Counted from the stretch's first letter, positions 19,458 through 28,799 are shown. The stretch: 64,000 bases of DNA from Glaciimonas sp. PAMC28666 (GCF_016917355.1 NZ_CP070304.1:5022001-5086000), one strand, 5' to 3'. Made by a program: numbers and translations. Notes: generated by a model not told the origin, from the sequence alone.

Positions 19458-19787
19458 TCAAGGTTCGTACTTCCTCGACCCCCGGGCGCTTTTATCCTTG
19501 AGTTCATCGATGTTTCTCGCCGCAATTTCGGCCAGCATTTGAGAGGATGTTAACGCCAGCCGCACCAGACGCTCAGTGTCGATGGTATTCAACGCTGGCA
19601 TCGCGTCAGTTCCTCTGTCCAAAGTACTAAAGTGAGCCACCTCAAGGCAGGTCTGAATGCCCCGACAGATATCAACCGTTCGCCCGTAAAATTCTGCGTG
19701 CTGTTCAGTTTGATGATCCAAAGGCAGCCATGAGAACGCTGTGTGGAAGGCTTCCTGGTCGGAATTTGGGATGGTCGGTTCGCTCAT
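19458..19787 (-). CDS. conserved-looking protein of unknown function, 109 residues
   Basis: ATG 19787 follows GGAAGG with an 8-base spacer, so this gene is likely translated. The protein is acidic and helical, without a signal peptide or membrane span. Its C-terminal half (TERLVRLALTSSQMLAEIAARNIDEL) faintly resembles small Pseudomonas DUF3077-type proteins, but I cannot assign it. It lies beside the phage-immunity-like element. Confidence 0.5.
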   Translation of the reverse strand: MSEPTIPNSDQEAFHTAFSWLPLDHQTEQHAEFYGRTVDICRGIQTCLEVAHFSTLDRGTDAMPALNTIDTERLVRLALTSSQMLAEIAARNIDELKDKSARGSRKYEP

Positions 19788-19896
19788 GATTGTGCCTTCC
19801 GAGAGACATCGATGAAAACGGCCTGAACATCATTAACTAATGAGAGGTGATTTTGGCGCGTGGAGTGAAAGCGAACTGTCGTGGCACTATTAGACA

Positions 19897-20142
19897 TTAT
19901 TGATTCCTTGTACGGTTAGACCGCTCCCCCGTTCTCAAGCGGGGTGGGCAGCAAAAGCAGGTTGAGAACCGGCGTACAAGGCTACCGGCAGCCCGAAGGC
20001 TCCCACCAGTGCCGCCCATAGAAAGGCGCAACAAAGGTAAGCACACGTAAAAAGACCGCTTAACGCGGCCAGTGCGCCTTGTACACTTCAGGTTCTCAAG
20101 CCCGGCCCCCTCTTTTTCGGAGACATAAAGATTATAGAGCAT
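19897..20142 (-). CDS. small Cys/Arg-rich ORF overlapping an immunity-type RNA
   Basis: The 81-codon frame starts at ATG 20142 with AAAGGA 6-8 bases upstream. The peptide (MLYNLYVSEKEGAG at the start) is rich in Arg and Cys and runs straight through the alternately pairing modules described for 19906-20100. Such peptides are often annotated beside P4- or P1-like immunity RNAs. The coding role may be only to couple translation to RNA folding. No known enzyme or toxin family is recognised. Confidence 0.45.
   Translation of the reverse strand: MLYNLYVSEKEGAGLENLKCTRRTGRVKRSFYVCLPLLRLSMGGTGGSLRAAGSLVRRFSTCFCCPPRLRTGERSNRTRNQ
19906..20100 (-). ncRNA. candidate phage C4/P4-type immunity RNA with three alternately pairing modules
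   Basis: On the plus strand, CCTTGTAC (19906-19913) and GTTCTCAAG (19931-19939) are followed by their inverted forms GTTGAGAAC (19961-19969) and GTACAAGGC (19974-19982), then again by GCCTTGTAC (20076-20084) and GTTCTCAAG (20092-20100). The middle module can therefore pair with either outer module. Mutually exclusive pairing of two short blocks (a/b with a'/b') is how P1 c4 and P4 CI antisense RNAs work. The minus strand is the likely transcript because it carries the ribosome binding site and small ORF. The assignment to that family is an inference from structure. Confidence 0.45.
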
Positions 20143-20529
20143 GATCGTTCCTTTAGGGTTACAACTCAAATATCAATGCGCTAATCGCCTAAAATTGGCC
20201 GCTGATAAATACGCAAATGGTCTTCGGTTGATTCGATTCGCACTCCAGAGAAAACGCCACGGCGACCTCGCTTGACAGCGACTTGGTTTGCTTATGACCG
20301 GTTTGTGCCCTACGGTTCGGGTGCTATTCCTACTGGCAATCCTGTCCGTCCAACCCAATCCTTTTGGACCGATTTCAACGGTTGAACAACCTAGTTTGTC
20401 CGGCCGCTTTAGACTGATTGCCGACGTTCAGGTTTCGCCGACAACGGGCGGCTCAAGGATGGTTAGCCGCCGTGGATCGGGGTAGTCTGTTCGTGGCGCT
20501 TGAGTTCTGAGCATTTGATGAAAAGGAAA
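20143..20529. other. intergenic stretch, nothing recognised
   Basis: Short overlapping frames on both strands lack ribosome binding sites and family features. It separates the immunity-like element from the broken PIN gene. Confidence 0.4.
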
Positions 20530-21010
20530 TTAAAATAAGCCGTTCCAATGTGCTTCACGAAGATGATTAAAATTCCAAGATTCGCGACCCTCACCCTTCA
20601 TCGCAGCCCAGAGGTCAAGGTCTGCTGTGAGCACCACCGTATTCTCCGCTTCCGAAGATCGAATCAAGACGGCATCGGTTAGTCCCAAACGGCAAAAATG
20701 CTTTTCCTCCGCGACATCCCTGCTTGCGATTACAATTTCTTTCAATTCTTCGATGAGCTTTGCAAAGTACTCAAACAACAAGGTTTTTGAAGGCTCCCCG
20801 ATATAAGCGAGCAGATTTGATGTTTCGGTCAAAATATTCGGCGTAAAAAGCACCTCTTCAGCGTTCGCCAAAATTTTGGCAAGCTTGATCAAAATCCTCC
20901 TTGTCGAAGCTATCTACCTTTTTATGCTTTTTGATCAAATCCGTAGAAACGTTGCCTACAATGAATAAGAGCAGCAAGTTTGTATCAAGAATAATGATCT
21001 TCTTGTGCAC
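20530..21010 (-). pseudogene. PIN-domain ribonuclease, frameshifted
   Basis: A GTG at 21010 opens KKIIILDTNLLLLFIVGN, the N-terminal strand of a PIN domain with its first catalytic Asp. That frame hits a stop near 20875. The remainder (from about 20892) continues in another frame with FTPNILTETSNLL, then GLTDAVLIRSS and VVLTADLDLW, which supply the remaining acidic residues. Rejoining the frames near 20885-20895 gives a complete PIN domain of about 155 residues. The GTG overlaps the stop of the upstream gene (TAGTG), indicating translational coupling. It is either a pseudogene by one indel, a sequencing error, or, less likely, a frameshifted product. Confidence 0.7.
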
Positions 21011-21288
21011 TATTTCATTTCTCGATTAGTAATCCCGAGCACTTGCTCAGTCGCATCGTCAATTCGCACAATCTTAAAAAGACGAGCCGAGTTCGTCACC
21101 GCGATTGCGGCTCCAATGATGCCCTGCGCTTTCGAATCCCATGGTCTAGAAAAACCGACTGTAACAAGCCAATCTTCGGTTTTATTATCTTTGCAAATCT
21201 CTTCCAAGCCCAGGTTTTCAATATTGTCATCTGCGAACATATCCAAGACATATTCTTTAGCTATTTTCACCGCACTTTTGGCATCCAT
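21010..21288 (-). CDS. 92-residue partner gene of the PIN protein, function unknown
   Basis: The protein MDAKSAVKIAKEYVLDMF... has an alpha-beta pattern with a central DWLVTVGFSRPW segment and ends ITNREMK. Its stop codon overlaps the GTG start of the PIN gene (TAGTG), so the two are co-translated. By position it could be an antitoxin or immunity partner of the PIN ribonuclease. The fold looks more like a small PepSY or cystatin-like sheet than a DNA-binding antitoxin. ATG 21288 is preceded by AAGGGG about 6 bases upstream. Confidence 0.65.
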   Translation of the reverse strand: MDAKSAVKIAKEYVLDMFADDNIENLGLEEICKDNKTEDWLVTVGFSRPWDSKAQGIIGAAIAVTNSARLFKIVRIDDATEQVLGITNREMK

Positions 21289-21831
21289 TTAACACCCCTT
21301 GCAATATTTTTAACAGTTGAAATTGTGACCGACTGCTAAGATTATGCAATCAGGATCGGAATTTTGAGCCGACGCACGGGATAACAGAAGGCGCGTAAAA
21401 AGAACGATGCCGTGCTAGCAACTGCATGCAAATTCGTCAATCGCCCAGTATCTTATCGCGATATCGAATATTACAACTCCCGGGGCCTATGGAAATACCG
21501 GCATCGTCGACGTTTCACTGCTTCAGCAACGGTTCGTTCCTTATGCATGTATTGTCCGCTGACAGTCTAACTGCAGCCATTCAAATTTCCATGCGAAATG
21601 GCTGTTCACGCTGCATTGCTGTCATTGATATGAAAAACCTAAAGGGCTTTTAGAAGCCCTGTCTTCCACGAATGCTCTAATCGAGGCAAAACCAAGGTTA
21701 GCAGCGCATTAGCTTTATAACCGTTCAAAAATGTCGTTCCGCTTTCCATTCTTCGTAATCATTCGGCCTAAGACGACTCGCGCCAGATCGTAAGAACACT
21801 AGCATTTTTGCAAAGCAGCAATTAACTCGCC
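21289..21831. other. intergenic region without a supported gene
   Basis: The 543-bp stretch contains only short weak frames. A stem AGGGCTT-TTAG-AAGCCCT occurs near 21,644-21,662 without a T-run. It probably holds the promoter of the 92-residue gene at its left side. Confidence 0.4.
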
Positions 21832-23202
21832 TTAATTTGCCTCTATCGCCGTGCTATTACCTAAAAGCTTCACAAACGCCTCGGCGGGTACGGGCTTACT
21901 ATATAAAAACCCCTGCGCCTGTTCGCAACGTAACAACCGCAGGAGATTTGCTTCTTCTGTCGTTTCAACGCCCTCGGCAACGACTTTAAATCCGAGGCTA
22001 TGCGCCAATGAAATTATTGTGCTGACTATGCCCATGAATTCGGGCTTCTTCGCCATTTTGGTGACAAAAGATCGGTCAATTTTGAGCACATCTATTGGTA
22101 ACGTTACCAGGTACGACAAATTAGAATACCCAGTTCCAAAGTCATCCAGGGCGATAGGAACGCCAAGCCTTCTGATTGCCAAAAGAAGAGAGGTAATTTC
22201 TTCTCTGTTCGACAGTAAGCTACTTTCTGTGAGTTCAATTGAAAGCGGATTCAAATGCTCAGCACCGCTGTCGTTCAAGGATTGCTGAATCATGTTTAGG
22301 AAATTCGGATCAGTAAGCTGCTGTGCGGCCACGTTGACGGCGATTTGAGGCGGAGTCAAACCCGCATCGCGCCATGTCCGCCAGTCTTTCATTGCTTGCT
22401 CAAGCACTATTTGTCCCACGTCCAGGATCAATCCAGTCTTTTCTAATAAAGGAATGAAATCGCGCGGTTCAACGATGCCCCGGATAGGATGTTTCCAGCG
22501 CACCAACGCTTCCGCACCAGTGATTTGCTGGATTTTCAGATTAATTTTAGGCTGATAGTAGTTAACGAACTGATTTTGCGTAATCGCCCGTTCCAGATCC
22601 GAAATGCGTCCACGTTCGTTGATATCTCCCCGCAATTTATTTTGCGTTATCGCAGGAGGGATAGGAGTTTCTGAGTTGGTTAAATTTTCCCACTGACTAG
22701 TTAATTGACGAAATTTAAGATGCGTCATTACGGCGTGGGAAATGGTCGTTAAAGAGGCGATTTGTCCATCGCTCAAAACTCGTGGCTGGGTATCCATCAC
22801 ACACAAGCTTCCGATCGCACTCTCGCCATCGCTATCTAGCGGGAAACCACCATAAAATTTTAAGCCTCCATCTACCACGTTCCGGTTGTCGCAAAATCTG
22901 GGGTCCTGCGACAAGTCTGAGATTAAAAACGGCGTTTCCGAATAAAAGACGACAAAAGCACAAATGGAGTCGTAGCGTGACTTATGTTTGATAGTCACGC
23001 CAAATGACGAGATTATCCGCTGTCGGTCGCTATCAACGAGACTAATGAACGCAAAAGGTGTAGATGCTATTTCTGCAGCAAGCCTGACATATCTAATTAA
23101 AACATCATCCGGCTCTTCGTTGAAAATTTTATATTGGTGAAGACGGGCGAGACGCTGTTTCTCGTTGCGCGGAACGGGAGCTGCGATTTTCATTTGATCC
23201 AT
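21832..23202 (-). CDS. GAF-EAL cyclic-di-GMP phosphodiesterase
   Basis: This cytosolic signalling protein of 456 residues has an N-terminal GAF domain (residues about 25-170: ISLVDSDRQRIISSFGV, AIGSLCVMDTQPR) and a C-terminal EAL domain (about 205-450). The catalytic motifs look intact: GAEALVRWKHP, ELTESSLLSNREEI, LDDFGTGYSNL with the DDFGTG loop, and VLKIDRSFV. It should hydrolyse c-di-GMP to pGpG under control of a signal bound or sensed by the GAF domain. It has no membrane span and no GGDEF domain. It stands alone, flanked by decayed DNA. Confidence 0.93.
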   Translation of the reverse strand: MDQMKIAAPVPRNEKQRLARLHQYKIFNEEPDDVLIRYVRLAAEIASTPFAFISLVDSDRQRIISSFGVTIKHKSRYDSICAFVVFYSETPFLISDLSQDPRFCDNRNVVDGGLKFYGGFPLDSDGESAIGSLCVMDTQPRVLSDGQIASLTTISHAVMTHLKFRQLTSQWENLTNSETPIPPAITQNKLRGDINERGRISDLERAITQNQFVNYYQPKINLKIQQITGAEALVRWKHPIRGIVEPRDFIPLLEKTGLILDVGQIVLEQAMKDWRTWRDAGLTPPQIAVNVAAQQLTDPNFLNMIQQSLNDSGAEHLNPLSIELTESSLLSNREEITSLLLAIRRLGVPIALDDFGTGYSNLSYLVTLPIDVLKIDRSFVTKMAKKPEFMGIVSTIISLAHSLGFKVVAEGVETTEEANLLRLLRCEQAQGFLYSKPVPAEAFVKLLGNSTAIEAN

Positions 23203-23499
23203 GAAATCTGTATTCCGGTGTCGTGCGTATATTTATCTGCAAACATCACTTGTGAACTTTTCTGAACTGGCGGATAAGAAAATTCTGCCGGGTAAAAGTG
23301 CAATCAGAGGTGGTTTTAAAGTCTTTCCTCTATTAAATAGCAATTCATTATTACATAATAGAAAACAAAAAATGCAATTTTGCAAATTAAGGGAATGATA
23401 AATATATTTATTGCACAATATCGTTTTGAGAGATCGTCGCCAAGCGGGATCGCTGCGCTTGGGGGTCGCCAGCTACTGACCTACCGCCTCGGCAAAGAA
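23203..23499. other. AT-rich spacer upstream of the GAF-EAL gene
   Basis: This spacer should contain the promoter of the GAF-EAL gene (start 23202, minus strand). No other feature was recognised before the RND adaptor remnant begins near 23,500. Confidence 0.4.
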
Positions 23500-23760
23500 A
23501 CCACATCCTTGCCGCTGCTGTATATGCAGCGGGTGGTTTCAAAGATTCCATGGACACCTCCACGGGTGATGCGGCGGCTCCGAAAGTCAAGGTGGCCCTC
23601 GCGACTGTTCAACGTGGTGTTCCAAGTGTCATCTCGGGAATCGGCGAACTGGAGGCCGCTCACCATCCCTGAAACTGCCGTGACCTTCATCGCCTACGGT
23701 GACACCATATTCAGTGCCCAGCCTGAAAAATCGGTACCAATGAAAGTACGTCTCGCCAAT
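23500..23760 (+). pseudogene. RND efflux periplasmic adaptor, internally deleted remnant
   Basis: In one frame (from about 23508 to the stop at 23667-23669) the translation reads LAAAVYAAGGFKDSMD and VKVALATVQRGVPSVISG then GIGELEAAH, the N-terminal region of an HlyD/AcrA-type adaptor. In a second frame from about 23656 it reads LTIPETAVTFIAYGDTIF, which is the C-terminal beta-barrel region of the same family. The whole coiled-coil and lipoyl part, some 200 residues, is missing. The gene is therefore a deletion-bearing relic, with its junction near 23,657-23,665. Confidence 0.65.
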
Positions 23761-23829
23761 ACCGCGATCAATCTGATCCTGGCCGCACTTAAAAAGTTCG
23801 GATGTAATACATGGCACGAATATGGTCAG

Positions 23830-24055
23830 TCATATCGGAGCTAGTTTTCCGTACCAATAAGATGCCGTCGCACCGCCGCCCATCAGAAAGTCGCTGCCGG
23901 TGATGAAGCCGCCGTCCGCGCCCAGTAGCAGTGCGCCGACAGCCCCGACCTCGTCCGGTGTGCCGCCCCGTTTGGCGGGCGACAGATCGATCATGCGGCG
24001 GTAGCCCTCGCCCCACGGACCGCTCAACTCGTCCCTGGTGCAGTCCGCGGGCCGT
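23830..24055 (-). pseudogene. short-chain dehydrogenase, C-terminal remnant
   Basis: About 75 residues of an SDR C-terminus are readable: LSPAKRGGTPDEVGAVGALL and GGFITGSDFLMGGGATASYW, the usual substrate-loop end and the terminal strand of SDR proteins. There is no Rossmann N-terminus (TGxxxGxG) or YxxxK site upstream, so the gene is truncated. It faces the RND adaptor remnant tail to tail. Confidence 0.65.
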
Positions 24056-24270
24056 GGTTAATTCGTCTCCCGTCTTTATGGTTCCCGACTAAAAACCTAC
24101 GCATCAAATGGAAATCGTCCGTTAGGGATCAATGCACCCAGGAATTCGTATTTAGCGGCAGAACTTGCTGATTTAGGCCAAGCATCGATCCAAATTAATA
24201 AACCAGAGATGTTTGCGAGCGCGAGCGCAACGACCAATACAAACGTTGTATCTATTGAAGATTATGCTGA

Positions 24271-24443
24271 AGATCTGCAAGCATCCAGCCGTCCCATAAT
24301 CATGCCATGATCGACTCGCGATGCTTTGATTTCTATTTTGGCGATCACTATGCGAGCAAGCGTACGTAGGGCATATGCAAAGAACGTGTTCGGCAAGGCG
24401 TGACAGTGGCCGGAGTCCGCGCGCATTCGCGCTCCAGCGTAAC
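24271..24443 (-). repeat. diverged long repeat, copy A (inverted relative to copy B)
   Basis: Read on the minus strand it shares blocks with 26617-26796 read on the plus strand: GCTGGAGCGCGAATGCGCG near the start, TACGCTTGCTCGCATAG in the middle, then CCAAAAT, AATCAAAG and CATGGCAT. The two copies are visibly homologous but diverged. They lie about 2.2 kb apart in inverted orientation around the IS66 remnant, the DUF3034 gene and the hemoglobin gene. Confidence 0.7.
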
Positions 24444-24639
24444 GGGCCTATACGCTAGGCTGGCTATTGGATACGGCAGTTGCGCGATGAGGTAACGCCT
24501 CTGCCTGTGATGACTGATCGATGTGAGCGCCAAGCGTGCCACCGTCAGCGTGGCGCAACCGCCAATCGCGTGCCGCAGTACGGCGCTTGGAGCGTCGAAA
24601 TCCTGATTGACCAGAGTGTGCTCTGGTTAGTCGATTTCT

Positions 24640-24862
24640 TGCAGCGACGGGATTCGAAAATGCGATACGTCCAATCGCTCTTGACAAAAAACTGTCTATT
24701 TGCCGGTTCCGAACGTGCCGACCGTTCTGCCGTCACCATGCGAAACTTGTTAGCCACGGCCAAACTCAATGTCCTCCAACCCTCAGCGCTGGTTGACCGA
24801 CACACTGGAAAACTACCGAACTTCCAGACATCAAGAGCTATTCATTGCCTCCCATTGCTAAG
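24640..24862 (+). mobile_element. IS66-family transposase, C-terminal remnant
   Basis: The reading frame KNCLFAGSERADRS then LLATAKLNVLQP, followed after a frameshift by RWLTDTLENYRTS, is the recognisable C-terminus of IS66 TnpC (usual form LFAGSERAGRRAA...LLATAKLNG...W..DTLEKLP). The stop is at 24860-24862. The N-terminus, the DDE core and the accessory tnpA/tnpB genes are absent. It is a degraded fragment that shows past IS activity in this decayed region. Confidence 0.7.
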
Positions 24863-25102
24863 TCCCGCAAGCAGCAAACCCAATTGTCAGGTGGTTAGGC
24901 TGAGGCTTACGAAAATCTGCTTACCTGCTTTTCATCAACAGAGCGTGGTCACACCCAATATCTTGTGCCTCATAAATAAAAAATCAACGATTTTTGAATC
25001 CACTTGTTTTATGCACACGTATGTAGCAGCAGAAACAAAAATACTTGATCGGTCGTCGGATGGCGGCTGCATCTATCAGGATTCAAATTTTCAGGGAGAC
25101 AT

Positions 25103-26029
25103 ATGCTTAATAAAACGACGATAGTAGCGATGCTTGGGCTGCTTATTTCTGCTGGTGCTTACGCCGATACCGGCAAGTTGCTGCTCACTGGCGGCGTCAG
25201 CTCGATCGATGGCGCTGCGGGTGGGGGATTAACGCCCTGGGCGGTGATCGGCAGTAATGCCACGGCAGACCAGATTGGCGCTACTGCGCATTTTTCGCGG
25301 GCGATCGTCAATGATTATTCGTTGAACACCTACGGCGTGGCAGTCGGAATTCTGGACCGTGTCGAAGTCAGTCTGGCGCGCCAGGATTTTAATGCGTCAC
25401 CGGTGGTGGGCGTCAATGGCCTAGGTTTTATGGTCAGCAACAACCAGCATATCCGCATGGATATTTTGGGAGTTAAGGTAAAAGTGGCTGGCGATGCGAT
25501 TCTCGACAGCGATACTCTGATGCCCCAAATTTCGGTCGGTATGGAGTACAAGCATACCGATGCCGGATCGTTTGCCCCAGTGATCACTGCACTGGGTGCA
25601 AGAAACAGTGATACCGACTTTTATGTAACGGCGACCAAATTATTCTTATCGCAAGGAATTCTGGTGAATACCACACTGCGTGCCACCCGCGGGAATCAAA
25701 ATGGTTTATTAGGTTTTGGTGGTGCACTCGGTGAAAACAATTACAAGTTTGAGCCAGAAGTATCTGTTGCTTACCTGCTCAGCAGAAAAGTCGTGATCGG
25801 TGCCGAATACCGTTTCAAACCTAATAATCTGGAAAGAGTCGGCAATACCTTACCGCTACCTAAGAACGGCTTGCGCGAAGAAGACTGGAAGGACATTTTT
25901 ATTGCGTATGCCCCAACCAAGAATGTTTCATTCACGCTTGCTTATATTGACTTGGGTCATATCGCGCCGGTGCTGGTCAACAATCGCAAGCAGACCGGTG
26001 TATTCCTTTCCTCACAGTTGGCATTTTAA
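25103..26029 (+). CDS. DUF3034 family exported outer-membrane-like protein
   Basis: The protein has a signal peptide (MLNKTTIVAMLGLLISAGAYA, cleavage near residue 21) followed by about 287 residues rich in alternating beta strands and Gly. It ends in a terminal Phe (SSQLAF), typical of outer-membrane beta-barrels. The start TGKLLLTGGVSSIDGAAGGGL matches the DUF3034 family as I know it. AGGGAG sits 5 bases before ATG 25103. It lies 18 bp upstream of the exported truncated hemoglobin gene, so both are probably one transcript ending at the terminator at 26540. The function is unknown. Confidence 0.8.
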   Translation: MLNKTTIVAMLGLLISAGAYADTGKLLLTGGVSSIDGAAGGGLTPWAVIGSNATADQIGATAHFSRAIVNDYSLNTYGVAVGILDRVEVSLARQDFNASPVVGVNGLGFMVSNNQHIRMDILGVKVKVAGDAILDSDTLMPQISVGMEYKHTDAGSFAPVITALGARNSDTDFYVTATKLFLSQGILVNTTLRATRGNQNGLLGFGGALGENNYKFEPEVSVAYLLSRKVVIGAEYRFKPNNLERVGNTLPLPKNGLREEDWKDIFIAYAPTKNVSFTLAYIDLGHIAPVLVNNRKQTGVFLSSQLAF

Positions 26030-26047
26030 AAAAATCGAGGCATCATC

Positions 26048-26500
26048 ATGAAAAAAACTTTTTCCGCATTATTATTTTCGGTCGCCAGCATGTGTTCGGC
26101 CACTCTGCTGGCCCAGACGCCACCATTGATGCCACCGGCATCGATCTCGGTCTATGAAGCATTCGGTGAAAAACCGGGTCTGGTCAAACTGATGGACGAT
26201 TTCATGATCCGCCTGGTTGCCGACCCGGTCACAGGTCCGATATTCGCACCAGCCAATCAAGTCCGCATCAAGGCTGAACTGGTAGAACAATTTTGCCAGC
26301 TTCTGAGCGGTCCCTGTACCTATAAGGGCCTGGATATGAAGACGGCACATGCCAACCTGCATATCAATAAGCCACAGTTCAACGCCTTAGTCGAAGAGTT
26401 GCAGATATCGATGAATGTAATGAACATTTCGTTCAGGGCGCAAAATCAACTCCTGGCGCAGCTTGCTCCGATGTATCGGGATGTGATTACCGTTAAGTAA
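26048..26500 (+). CDS. group 1 truncated hemoglobin with signal peptide
   Basis: After an N-terminal signal peptide (MKKTFSALLFSVASMCSATLLAQ) comes a 2-on-2 globin of about 120 residues. It starts SVYEAFGEKPGLVKLMDDFM, continues with DPVTGPIFAP and KAELVEQFCQLLSGPCTYKG, and has the F-helix MKTAHANLHINKPQFNALV carrying the proximal His. Group 1 globins bind O2 or NO. Most are cytosolic, so the signal peptide here is notable and predicts a periplasmic globin. It is probably co-transcribed with the DUF3034 gene. Two Cys (CQLLSGPC) could form a disulfide outside the cytosol. Confidence 0.88.
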   Translation: MKKTFSALLFSVASMCSATLLAQTPPLMPPASISVYEAFGEKPGLVKLMDDFMIRLVADPVTGPIFAPANQVRIKAELVEQFCQLLSGPCTYKGLDMKTAHANLHINKPQFNALVEELQISMNVMNISFRAQNQLLAQLAPMYRDVITVK

Positions 26501-26539
26501 TTACGGTCACTGCGACAAACTCTGCGGTATCTCCTTTGC

Positions 26540-26569
26540 GTCCCTCTATATATTCGAGGGACTTTTTTT
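26540..26569 (+). terminator. intrinsic terminator after the hemoglobin gene
   Basis: GTCCCTC (26540-26546), a 9-base loop and GAGGGAC (26556-26562) form a perfect 7-bp stem, followed by seven T (26563-26569). It lies 40 bp past the hemoglobin stop and closes the DUF3034-hemoglobin operon. Confidence 0.9.
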
Positions 26570-26616
26570 ATCCGCAGTCGGTCCGAGGTCGTAGTTTATC
26601 AGTAAGCCTCCAGCCA

Positions 26617-26796
26617 GTTATGCTGGAGCGCGAATGCGCGTTGACTCAGGCATCTCTCATACGATTGCCTGACGCGCTCTTTTTCCATAAACGCACTGCT
26701 TACGCTTGCTCGCATAGCGATCTCCAAAATCAAACAAAGTTTGGCGAATCGCGCATGGCATTGATAGGTCAGCCGGCTAGAAGCTTAAGAGGATCT
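26617..26796 (+). repeat. diverged long repeat, copy B
   Basis: This is the plus-strand partner of copy A at 24271-24443. The most conserved blocks are GCTGGAGCGCGAATGCGCG (26623-26641 region) and TACGCTTGCTCGCATAG (26701-26717 region). No convincing protein is encoded. It could be the eroded end of a larger element or a non-autonomous repeat family. Confidence 0.7.
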
Positions 26797-26840
26797 GAAT
26801 TCTTGGATCAATCAAGCGGCGCATATCAGTCACAATAAAT

Positions 26841-27145
26841 GCCCTTGTGTATTGGATGATGGTGAGGTGCTTTGGTAGCGGAAGTTGCGATTAAAAAGAA
26901 TCAGAACATTCGATGATTGATTTTGCTGGCAGTCGCTGAAAGACGAACCGGGAAGTTCTTCGGGAACAGCTCAGATTTCACCCGGCTGAACACGCTTGTT
27001 ACCGCAAGCATTAGACGCAACACAAAAAATACAGACAAGCCAGCGTGTTGCCACCAATGGATTCGCATTGCACTGTGCAACAAGCAGTGAAATTAGGGAA
27101 ATCCAGGGTGCACGATGCGCGTTTGGAACAGACACTGGCCCGCAT
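26841..27145. other. intergenic region, nothing recognised
   Basis: This stretch separates the repeat copy B from the terminator of the tRNA-Ser gene. No gene, integrase or attachment-site-like direct repeat of the tRNA 3' end was found here. Confidence 0.4.
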
Positions 27146-27180
27146 AAAAAAATCCCCGCAGAGATTTTGCGGGGCTTTTT
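27146..27180 (-). terminator. bidirectional intrinsic terminator after tRNA-Ser
   Basis: CCCCGCA (27154-27160), a 7-base loop and TGCGGGG (27168-27174) form the stem. A T-run follows on the plus strand (27176-27180), and a run of A precedes it on the plus strand (27146-27152), giving Ts on the minus strand. It lies 23 bp beyond the tRNA 3' end and would end the serS-tRNA-Ser transcript. Confidence 0.9.
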
Positions 27181-27202
27181 GGGTACTTATCGAGCGTGTT
27201 CT

Positions 27203-27293
27203 TGGAGGAGAAGGTGGGATTCGAACCCACGTTACAGCGAAACTGTAAACCAGATTTCGAGTCTGGCGCATTCGACCACTCTGCCACTTCTCC
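27203..27293 (-). tRNA. tRNA-Ser (anticodon CGA)
   Basis: On the minus strand the acceptor GGAGAAG pairs with CTTCTCC. The anticodon loop is CTCGAAA with anticodon CGA, reading UCG. There is the long variable arm of a class II tRNA, and the T arm is GTGGG-TTCGAAT-CCCAC. CCA is encoded (27205-27203). Position 73 before CCA reads T, whereas bacterial tRNA-Ser normally has G there. It lies directly downstream of serS on the same strand. Confidence 0.95.
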
Positions 27294-27467
27294 TGATTGG
27301 TCATTTTGCTGCGTGGTCTGCAGCAAAGCACAAGATTATAGCAGAATATTTTATCAACGAAACACCTTTTTTAGTCTCGCTAACATATTCCCACCTATCG
27401 TTTTCATATTGCAGGGCAATCCCGGCAACGCATATTTGCGTCGCCGAGGATGCTTGAACGCTGAGCG

Positions 27468-28799
<1,332 letters not shown>

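Noticed and set aside
20173-20485. Overlapping short frames on both strands
   Set aside because: Neither has a ribosome binding site or recognisable motif; the two overlap one another.
21426-21653. 75-codon plus frame
   Set aside because: No start context and no family features; probably chance in a spacer.
26841-27293. tRNA-Ser as an integration site of a genomic island
   Set aside because: No integrase gene and no duplicated tRNA 3' end were found on either side.
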